A stretch of DNA of 8,697 nucleotides, taken from the NCBI GenBank assembly GCA_016194795.1, contig JACQAX010000386.1, positions 1 through 8,697 on the forward strand. Reading direction: 5' to 3'. Below the pieces are notes generated by a model. That model had not been told where the DNA came from and did not search any database. It saw only the letters and a list, made by a program, of their open reading frames with translations. Every line of letters starts with the position of its first letter. The stretch's first letter is position 1. Of this stretch, positions 1 to 5,578 are shown piece after piece. Position numbers and translations under genes: made by a program. Source of the stretch: Deltaproteobacteria bacterium. GTDB lineage: Bacteria; Bdellovibrionota; UBA1018; UBA923.

Positions 1-927
1 GAGCTTGAAGCGGATGTGCGTCCGCGCCGAGCCCGTTACCTTCTTCAAAGATAAGTCGGAGCGCTCTTTGTTAGGGGTGAGCGCTCCGACCTTGGTAAGA
101 GGATAGCTTCCGTAGTACTTTGCGTAAGCCGCCTCAAGCTGGTTCGTCGTCACGCCGCTCGCGACCCGGGCGTAGAGGCCCGAGATGATGCCGCGGCGAA
201 CGTTCAAGAGATGCGTCGTGAGCAGGGGATCGATTTGCGCGTTCGCAAACTTACCCACATATCCACAGATCTCGGGATAGTGCTGGTGCGCGCCCACCTT
301 ATAAGGAAGGCATTCGCCCTCGACTTCGGTGAACAGCAGATTTTCGGAAGCTTTCCGACCGGCGCCGGTCGTGCCCGACTTGGCGTCGATGACCAAAGTC
401 ATGGGGTCGATGAGCTTCTCTTTGACGAGGGGGAGGAGCGCCATCAGCACCGACGTGGCGTAGCAGCCGGGGTTGGCGACAAGCTTTGACGTCGACGGGC
501 CCGCCCATGGCACGAGACCGAAGTCGGCGCTTTCGACGAGCTCGGGGTGGGCATGGTCGAGGCCGTACCACTCCTTATAGAGCTTGAGGGTTTCGGCTTT
601 GGTCGCGCCCTTCAACCGGAACGCGCCGCTCAGGTCGACGACCTTGCAGCCGGCGGCGAGAAGCTTCGGCGTTACTTCAATCGAGACCTCGGCGGGCGTG
701 GCGAGGAAGAACGTGTCGACGGTTTTCGCGACGGCTTCGAGCTCACCCATCGGTTTGACCGGCACTTTTGCGGCTTTTTCCTCGGGAAGGTAGTCGCCGA
801 GCGAAAACTCCGAGTCGGTGGCGAAGCATGCGACGAGCTCGGCGTGCGGGTGCTTAAGCAGGATTCGAGCGAGCTCGACTCCCGTATATCCCCTGGCGCC
901 TAAAATTGCTGTTGCATGTTTATTCAT
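1..927 (-). CDS. argC: N-acetyl-gamma-glutamyl-phosphate reductase (ArgC), C-terminus cut off by window edge
   Basis: ArgC reduces N-acetyl-glutamyl phosphate to N-acetylglutamate semialdehyde with NADPH, the third step of arginine (ornithine) biosynthesis in the cytoplasm. Translating the minus strand from 927 gives 309 open codons up to base 1. The N-terminus has the dinucleotide-binding motif GARGYTGVEL (residues 10-19). The active-site motif NPGCY (152-156) places the catalytic cysteine at C155. SGTTGAG (184-190) and GAHQHYPEI (212-220, catalytic-type histidine) follow. The end, GSARTHIRFKL, lies near the usual C-terminus, so roughly 30 residues are probably missing (family about 310-350 aa). 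The ATG at 927 is favoured because the conserved core begins a few residues later. An in-frame ATG at 948 would add MNNYAYK, and neither start has a strong Shine-Dalgarno sequence. The gene diverges from argG and shares its palindrome-rich control region. Confidence 0.96.
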   Translation of the reverse strand, partial: MNKHATAILGARGYTGVELARILLKHPHAELVACFATDSEFSLGDYLPEEKAAKVPVKPMGELEAVAKTVDTFFLATPAEVSIEVTPKLLAAGCKVVDLSGAFRLKGATKAETLKLYKEWYGLDHAHPELVESADFGLVPWAGPSTSKLVANPGCYATSVLMALLPLVKEKLIDPMTLVIDAKSGTTGAGRKASENLLFTEVEGECLPYKVGAHQHYPEICGYVGKFANAQIDPLLTTHLLNVRRGIISGLYARVASGVTTNQLEAAYAKYYGSYPLTKVGALTPNKERSDLSLKKVTGSARTHIRFKL

Positions 928-930
928 CTT

Positions 931-950
931 ATATGCATAATTATTCATAT
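931..950. promoter_or_regulatory. ARG-box-like operator next to argC
   Basis: This 20-bp near-palindrome (arms ATATGCATAA and TTATTCATAT) differs from perfect symmetry at one base pair. Its inner 18 bp (932-949) match the E. coli ArgR consensus wnTGAATwwwwATTCAnw at every fixed or degenerate position except one (C for A in the left half-site). It lies directly upstream of the argC start at 927 and covers an AATAAT-like -10 element on the minus strand (940-945). The symmetry and match are seen directly. Binding by an arginine-responsive ArgR repressor is inferred from the flanking arginine genes. Confidence 0.6.
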
Positions 951-976
951 CCGGTGCTGAAAGCAAGCAAAAACTG

Positions 977-1005
977 TTGCCTTATGCATTTTAAATGCAT
1001 ATATA
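977..1005 (+). promoter_or_regulatory. Candidate argG-argH promoter
   Basis: TTGCCT (977-982) and TATATA (1000-1005) are separated by exactly 17 bp, and each matches 4 of 6 bases of the sigma-70 -35 and -10 consensus. The implied transcription start near 1012 would leave a leader of about 20 nt carrying GAAGGAG (1016-1022) before the argG ATG at 1032. A perfect palindrome fills the spacer, so a bound repressor would block polymerase. No start-site data are available. Confidence 0.4.
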
Positions 1006-1009
1006 TGCG
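984..1009. promoter_or_regulatory. Two overlapping palindromes in the argG promoter, putative ARG boxes
   Basis: At 984-1000 there is a perfect inverted repeat (ATGCATTT, central T, AAATGCAT). A second perfect 12-bp palindrome, GCATATATATGC, lies at 997-1008. With its flanks (994-1011) the second matches the ARG-box consensus except at three half-site bases. The first has one extra central base compared with the E. coli box. Both use TGCAT half-sites, like the left arm of the operator at 931-950, which suggests a host-specific variant of the ARG box. They overlap the candidate -35/-10 region of argG, as expected for arginine repression. The regulator itself is not in the window. Confidence 0.5.
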
Positions 1010-1031
1010 GATAACGAAGGAGCCCATTTTC

Positions 1032-2249
1032 ATGAATACGACGACGAACGCGAAGAAAACGGTTGTGCTGGTTTACTCCGGAGGCCTCGACACCTCCATC
1101 TGCATCCCCCTGATGAAGGAAGAGTACGGCTACGAGCGAGTCGTCACGGTCACCGTCGACGTCGGCCAGCCGGCCGAAGACATCGCGCAGGCCGCCGACA
1201 AGGCCAAGCAGATGGGCACCGAACATTACACGGTGGATGCGAAGGAAGAGTTCGCCCGGGACTTCTGCTTCGCCGCCGTCAAGGCCAACGCCATGTACGA
1301 GGGCTATCCGCTCTCCACGTCGATTGCCCGCCCCATCATCGCCGCCAAGGCGGTGGAAGTGGCCAAGAAGCTCGGCGCCAAGGCCTTCGCCCACGGCTGC
1401 ACCGGCAAGGGCAACGACCAGTTCCGGATCGAGTTCGCCATCCGCGCGCTGATGCCCGATGCGATCATCCACGCGCCGATTCGTGAAAGAAACATGACCC
1501 GGTCGTGGGAAATCGAATACGCCCAACAGAAGGGCGTGCCGATCAAGCAGAGCCTGGAAAAGATCTGGTCGATCGACGAGAACCTCTGGGGCCGGTCGAT
1601 CGAAGGCGGAAGGCTCGAAGAGCCAGACTTCGCCCCGCCCGAAGAGATCTTCCAGTGGACCAAGAGCCCGACGGCTGCCGCCGACAAGGTGAAAGAGCTC
1701 AAGATCACGTTCGAAGGCGGAGCGCCCGTCGCCATCGACGGCGAAAAGACCAGCCCGGCCAAGCTCGTGATGCTCGCCAACAAGATCGCCGGCGACAATG
1801 CCGTCGGCCGTATCGACGTGATGGAAGACCGGATGCTGGGTCTCAAAGTCCGCGAAAACTACGAGTGCCCGGGCTCGATGCTCATCCTGACGGCCCACAA
1901 GGCGCTCGAAGCCCTCGTGCTCACGCGAGATGAGCTGCGGTTCAAGGCAAGCGTGGATGCCGAATGGTCGAAGCTCGCCTACGAAGGCCTCTGGTGGGAC
2001 CCGCTCAAGGACGGTCTCGAGGCCTACGTCGCCTTCACCCAGAAGCGCGTGACCGGTACCGTGACTCTCCGGCTCTATAAGGGCTCGATGCAGGTCATCG
2101 GCCGGACGAGCCCCTGGGCCCTGTATAATGAGGACCTGGCGTCGTTCGACACCAAGACCTTCGAGCAGAGCGAAAGCACCGGCACGGTGAAGAACTTCGG
2201 GCTCCAGGCCCGGATGTACTACTCGCTCGCGGAAAAGATGAAGAAATGA
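1032..2249 (+). CDS. argG: Argininosuccinate synthase
   Basis: ArgG condenses citrulline and aspartate with ATP to argininosuccinate, the penultimate step of arginine synthesis, in the cytoplasm. The 405-aa product has the usual length for the bacterial enzyme. It shows the N-type ATP pyrophosphatase P-loop YSGGLDTS (residues 15-22), the substrate-binding motif HGCTGKGNDQFRIE (121-134) and SIDENLWGRSIEGG (180-193). The reading frame is open back to an ATG at 906, which would add 42 residues. The start at 1032 is chosen because GAAGGAG (1016-1022) precedes it by 9 bases and the family begins a few residues before the P-loop; the extension would read through the operator island. The gene overlaps argH by 4 bp and diverges from argC, so it is very likely controlled by the ARG-box-like palindromes upstream. 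Confidence 0.97.
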   Translation: MNTTTNAKKTVVLVYSGGLDTSICIPLMKEEYGYERVVTVTVDVGQPAEDIAQAADKAKQMGTEHYTVDAKEEFARDFCFAAVKANAMYEGYPLSTSIARPIIAAKAVEVAKKLGAKAFAHGCTGKGNDQFRIEFAIRALMPDAIIHAPIRERNMTRSWEIEYAQQKGVPIKQSLEKIWSIDENLWGRSIEGGRLEEPDFAPPEEIFQWTKSPTAAADKVKELKITFEGGAPVAIDGEKTSPAKLVMLANKIAGDNAVGRIDVMEDRMLGLKVRENYECPGSMLILTAHKALEALVLTRDELRFKASVDAEWSKLAYEGLWWDPLKDGLEAYVAFTQKRVTGTVTLRLYKGSMQVIGRTSPWALYNEDLASFDTKTFEQSESTGTVKNFGLQARMYYSLAEKMKK

Positions 2250-3628
2250 CCGGAAAGCTTTGGGGTGGGGCGTTCGACAAGCCCACCCATGCCGAAGTGG
2301 AGAAGTTCACGGCCTCGATCGGCGTGGACGGCAGGCTCTGGGCGGCCGACATCCTCGGCAGCCAGGCCCACGCGCGCATGCTCGGAAAAGTGGGCGTGCT
2401 CACCGCTGACGAGAGCGCGAAAATCGTCGCCGGGCTCGAAGCCGTGCGCGCCGACATCACCTCCGGCAAAGCCGTCTTCAGCCCCGACGCCGAAGACGTG
2501 CACTCGGAGATCGAGCGGCTGCTGACCGAAAGGCTCGGCGCGCTTGCCGGCAAGCTCCACACCGCCCGCTCGCGAAACGACCAGGTGGCCACGGCCACGC
2601 GGCTCTATCTCAGGGGCGAGGCCCAGTCGCTCGGCGGCGACCTGCGCGCGCTCCAGACCCTGCTGGCCGACACCGCCGAAAAGCACGTCGAGACGATCCT
2701 GCCCGGTCTCACCCACACCCAGCATGCGCAGCCGGTGAGCCTCGCGCACCACCTGCTGGCGTACTTCTGGATGTTCGAGCGCGACGTGGCGAGACTCGTT
2801 TCGTGCGTGGAGCGCGTGAACGTGCTTCCGCTCGGCTCGGCCGCGCTGGCGGGCACCTCGTTTCCGCTGGACCGAAAGATGGTCGCCAAGGACCTGGGCT
2901 TCGCCAGTGTCACCGAGAACAGCCTCGACGCCGTGTCGGATCGCGACTTCGTCGTCGAGTTCCTCTCGGATTGCGCGCAGGTGATGACGCACCTTTCCCG
3001 GCTCTCCGAGGAGCTGATCTTGTGGAGCGCCCCCGAGTTCGGCTTCGTGCAGCTCGACGACAGCGTGACGACCGGCTCGAGCATCATGCCGCAGAAAAAG
3101 AACCCCGACGTCGCCGAGCTCATCCGTGGGAAAGTCGGGCGCGTCAACGGCGCTCTCGTCGGCGTGCTCACGACTTTGAAGGCCCTGCCGCTCTCGTACA
3201 ATCGCGATCTTCAGGAAGACAAGACGTTCCTCTTCGAGGGTCTCGATACGACGAGGGCGAGCGTCCGTCTCATGTCGCTCATGCTCTCCAACGCGAGCTT
3301 CAAGACCGAGCGGATGGCCAAGGCCGTGGAGGGGGATTTTTCCAATGCCACCGATCTCGCCGACTATCTCGTGCGCAAGGGCTTGCCGTTTCGGCAGGCC
3401 CACGAGGTCGTGGGCCGGGCCGTGCGCTACTGTCTCGAGCGCAAGCTCGCGCTCGAAGCGCTCACGGTCGCCCAGCTCAAGGAGCTGAGCCCGCTTTTCG
3501 AGGCCGATGCGCTCGCCGCCATCCAACCGCTTGCCGTGCTGCACGCTCGCACGTCCGAAGGCGGAACGGCGCCCGTTCGCGTGAAGGAGCAGCTGGCCGC
3601 CGCTCGTGGCGCGTTGACCCGTGCGTGA
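2246..3628 (+). CDS. argH: Argininosuccinate lyase
   Basis: ArgH splits argininosuccinate into arginine and fumarate, the final step of arginine synthesis, as a cytoplasmic homotetramer of the fumarase/aspartase superfamily. The 460-aa product has the normal length and begins MTGKLWGGAF, as is typical of ArgH. It contains TARSRNDQ (residues 106-113), THTQHAQP (156-163, with the catalytic-type His160) and the superfamily signature GSSIMPQKKNP (277-287), which holds the catalytic serine. Its ATG overlaps the argG stop codon as ATGA, with only a weak purine-rich stretch upstream, so translation is probably coupled to argG. No convincing intrinsic terminator follows: a short ACGCG/CGCGT stem at 3628-3645 has no T-tract, so some transcription may continue into the gene at 3675. 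Confidence 0.97.
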   Translation: MTGKLWGGAFDKPTHAEVEKFTASIGVDGRLWAADILGSQAHARMLGKVGVLTADESAKIVAGLEAVRADITSGKAVFSPDAEDVHSEIERLLTERLGALAGKLHTARSRNDQVATATRLYLRGEAQSLGGDLRALQTLLADTAEKHVETILPGLTHTQHAQPVSLAHHLLAYFWMFERDVARLVSCVERVNVLPLGSAALAGTSFPLDRKMVAKDLGFASVTENSLDAVSDRDFVVEFLSDCAQVMTHLSRLSEELILWSAPEFGFVQLDDSVTTGSSIMPQKKNPDVAELIRGKVGRVNGALVGVLTTLKALPLSYNRDLQEDKTFLFEGLDTTRASVRLMSLMLSNASFKTERMAKAVEGDFSNATDLADYLVRKGLPFRQAHEVVGRAVRYCLERKLALEALTVAQLKELSPLFEADALAAIQPLAVLHARTSEGGTAPVRVKEQLAAARGALTRA

Positions 3629-3674
3629 CGCGGATCGCTTCGCGTAAAGTAGGGTCAACGAAAGGGGAGCGCGA

Positions 3675-3986
3675 ATGCTTCTCAAGATCCTCAGCGCCGC
3701 CGGGCTGCTCGCGCTCGCGCAGACCCCGGCTCCAGTGAGCCCCAACGTCGATTCCGAAAGACCCGGGGCCGATCCGCAGAGCAACGTGGGCTCGAGCGCC
3801 GTCGACCCGGCGTTCTCGAACGCGCCGAATGGCGAGCGCAATCCGCCGCAGCTGCCGCCCGGAACCCGCGATCCGAGCGTCACCGATGAGGAGCGCCGGA
3901 ACGTGAACCCCCAGGGAGAAGAGGACGTGCGCGATCGCAACCGCATCGAGACGCGGGAGCGCCCGCCCGAGTCCGGCCGCGATTGA
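3675..3986 (+). CDS. Small exported Pro- and charge-rich protein of unknown function
   Basis: I do not recognise this 103-aa protein. A good ribosome binding site (AAAGGGGAG, 3661-3669) precedes the ATG, which supports it being a real gene. The N-terminus MLLKILSAAGLLALAQTPA looks like a Sec signal peptide with cleavage around residues 15-19. The mature part has no cysteine and no hydrophobic core. It is rich in Pro, Asn, Asp, Glu and Arg (ending in RDRNRIETRERPPESGRD), so it is probably intrinsically disordered and periplasmic or secreted. It starts 46 bp after argH on the same strand, but with its own strong ribosome binding site and no functional tie to arginine metabolism. A shadow frame is possible in such GC-rich DNA, but the ribosome binding site and signal peptide argue against it. 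Confidence 0.68.
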   Translation: MLLKILSAAGLLALAQTPAPVSPNVDSERPGADPQSNVGSSAVDPAFSNAPNGERNPPQLPPGTRDPSVTDEERRNVNPQGEEDVRDRNRIETRERPPESGRD

Positions 3987-4124
3987 GCAGGCGGTCAGAA
4001 CGTCGACAGCTCGGGGGCTTCTGCCGGATTTCAAGCGGCTCCTGGCGCGAAGTGTTTTCAGCGGGTTGGCGGCCCACTGGAGCGGACGCTCAACTTCGGA
4101 CCGTGTTTTGCATCTTTTAGTGCC

Positions 4125-4742
4125 ATGTTTAGCATGCTCGCGACCACTCTTGCCTTGGCGCTCACCGGCACTTCGTTCGCCTGCGATACCGCTGCGCTCA
4201 GCGCTCAGGCGCTCGCGCAGCTCGCGCAGGACGGGTCCAGGCTTTCGAGCGCGATGCAGTCGTTCGTGCTCGGGATGCCTTCTGGAGTGCAGGCCGAGGC
4301 GCAGCGCTTCGCCGAGGAGCGGAAGAAAGCGGCGCGGCCCGACGGCATCCGCCTGCGAAGCCTCCTCGAAGAGGCGTCGGGACGCGTGCCGGCATTGAAG
4401 GGCTACGCCGTGAAAATTCGGCTCGACGAGACTTCGGTGAGCGCCTGCGCCGCGCCCCGGATGGCGACGGCTTCGCTCGACACGCCCGGAGCGATCAAGA
4501 TCTGCGCGCGCTACAATGCGCGCGTGGACAAGCTCTACTACGAAGTCCGCGTGGAGTGGTTCGACCCCCGCGCTTCCCTGAGCTACGAGAGCGTGGTCGG
4601 GGAGTCGCTCCCGAACCAGGGCCCGATTTCGGCCGGGAAGGACCCGAGCTTTCGCGCGCACCTCGGCTGGGGTTTCGACAACTGGCAGCCTAACCAGGCG
4701 AATCCCGGCGGTCGCTCGTGCTTGAAAACTGGCATCGATTGA
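4125..4742 (+). CDS. Exported protein of unknown function with four cysteines
   Basis: I recognise no family in this 205-aa protein. Residues 1-19 (MFSMLATTLALALTGTSFA) form a signal peptide with a plausible signal peptidase I site SFA before C20. The phenylalanine at -2 and serine at -3 make a lipobox unlikely, though Cys at +1 leaves lipidation possible. A helical, Ala/Gln/Glu-rich region follows (about 22-95), then a segment with alternating hydrophobic residues suggestive of beta strands (95-150) and a Trp/Asn/Gly-rich end (178-205). Cysteines at 20, 108, 127 and 199 could form two disulfides. No Shine-Dalgarno sequence precedes the ATG; an in-frame ATG three codons later is an alternative start. 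The 138-bp gap upstream (3987-4124) contains nothing else I can name. The gene lies 41 bp upstream of another cysteine-containing exported protein. Confidence 0.72.
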   Translation: MFSMLATTLALALTGTSFACDTAALSAQALAQLAQDGSRLSSAMQSFVLGMPSGVQAEAQRFAEERKKAARPDGIRLRSLLEEASGRVPALKGYAVKIRLDETSVSACAAPRMATASLDTPGAIKICARYNARVDKLYYEVRVEWFDPRASLSYESVVGESLPNQGPISAGKDPSFRAHLGWGFDNWQPNQANPGGRSCLKTGID

Positions 4743-4748
4743 GCGTCG

Positions 4749-4773
4749 CCCGCGAGTTATAATAACGAGCGGG
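4749..4773. repeat. 25-bp imperfect inverted repeat over a TATAAT box, before the 264-aa exported protein gene
   Basis: The outer arms CCCGC (4749-4753) and GCGGG (4769-4773) flank inner arms GTTAT (4756-4760) and ATAAC (4762-4766) around one central A. Only the GA steps on each side (4754-4755 and 4767-4768) break the symmetry. As RNA it could fold into a hairpin with tandem G-A mismatches and the loop AUAAU. The core contains TATAAT (4758-4763), a perfect -10 hexamer, although no good -35 lies 16-18 bp upstream. The right arm overlaps the GGGGGA ribosome binding site (4771-4776). It could be a repressor operator, an RNA element masking the ribosome binding site, or a 3' end for the preceding gene, whose stop codon is 6 bp upstream. 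It has no T-tract. Confidence 0.5.
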
Positions 4774-4783
4774 GGACCTGAAA

Positions 4784-5578
4784 ATGAAGCGTGCGTTCCT
4801 TTTTGTTTTGGCTCTGCTGGCGTGCACGGCGCAAGCGCGCGCCGAGACGGTGGACGTGAATTTCCTGGCCATCGACCTGAACGTCGACCCGAACATCGGC
4901 GTCGCGCCCAAGAAAGCCGTGGCGATCAACCTCGACAACTATCCGAAGCCGGCGGCCAACGGCAAGGAGTGCTGGAACACGTCGCTCTCGGTGCGTTCCG
5001 ACGACAAGGCGGTCAAGGTGACCAAGGTGGGCGCCTACGATCTCGACCCGCCTTTCGAGTTCAAGTGCCCCAAAGGCGTCAACTTCAACATCGCCTCGTC
5101 GCTCAAGAAAAAAGACGATGCGACGGCGCTCGACGTGGGCCGGAAGCTCTCAACCTTTCTCGACTCGCTCGACGACTTCGTGAGCCATGCCGCGAAGTGC
5201 GGCGCCGGCGGCGACCTGAACTTCGAAGGCGGCTTCTCGGACAACTCTTCCGATCCGTTGAAGACGTCGATCGCGGCGCTGGCCGGAGCCAACGCGAAGA
5301 TCTTCGACAGCGCGAAAGTCGATGCCGGCTCGGTCACCGTGAGCGGCGGCGAGATCCTCAAGACGCTCGGCGTGAAAGAGATCAGCTGCGTGTCGAAGGG
5401 CGCGTTCATGGGTTGCCACGTGAAGATGCCGAACTCGCCCAAGGCCGAGTGCAAACCCGGTTCGGCCGCCAGCACCGCGGATGCCTCCGATCCGAAGAAC
5501 GTGGCCCCCGGGGCCACCGGCGGCTCGGGCAAGGGAGCCGGCGCTACCGCTCAGCCCCAGGGCAAAACGAAGCTCTGA
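4784..5578 (+). CDS. Exported cysteine-rich protein of unknown function
   Basis: I recognise no family in this 264-aa protein. It starts at an ATG 7 bases after GGGGGA (4771-4776). The signal peptide MKRAFLFVLALLACTAQARA ends in the signal peptidase I motif ARA (residues 18-20). LLAC at 11-14 is a weak lipobox alternative. The mature protein carries six cysteines (63, 95, 139, 202, 211, 223), an even number that fits three disulfides in the periplasm or outside the cell. The body begins with beta-like hydrophobic alternation (VDVNFLAIDLNV, 23-34) and is followed by Asp/Lys-rich stretches. Residues 225-264 are a low-complexity Ala/Gly/Ser/Pro/Lys tail. The stop TGA directly abuts the stop of the convergent glycosyltransferase gene. 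Expression may depend on the inverted repeat just upstream. It may work with the 205-aa exported protein before it, but that rests only on adjacency. Confidence 0.82.
   Translation: MKRAFLFVLALLACTAQARAETVDVNFLAIDLNVDPNIGVAPKKAVAINLDNYPKPAANGKECWNTSLSVRSDDKAVKVTKVGAYDLDPPFEFKCPKGVNFNIASSLKKKDDATALDVGRKLSTFLDSLDDFVSHAAKCGAGGDLNFEGGFSDNSSDPLKTSIAALAGANAKIFDSAKVDAGSVTVSGGEILKTLGVKEISCVSKGAFMGCHVKMPNSPKAECKPGSAASTADASDPKNVAPGATGGSGKGAGATAQPQGKTKL

Noticed and set aside
906..1031. 42-codon N-terminal extension of argG
   Set aside because: It would translate the palindromic operator region, has no ribosome binding site, and the family starts close to the P-loop; 1032 has GAAGGAG at good spacing.
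3628..3645. ACGCG/CGCGT stem after argH as an intrinsic terminator
   Set aside because: The stem is only 5-6 bp with a 6-8 base loop and no T-tract follows.
2219..3946. 575-codon minus-strand open frame opposite argH
   Set aside because: It lies wholly antisense to argH and its flanks, has shadow-frame composition and no recognisable motif.
3477..4661. 394-codon minus-strand open frame opposite the argH end and two exported-protein genes
   Set aside because: Composition is Arg/Ala/Gly-rich with no motif, and the plus-strand genes have signal peptides and, for the first, a strong ribosome binding site.
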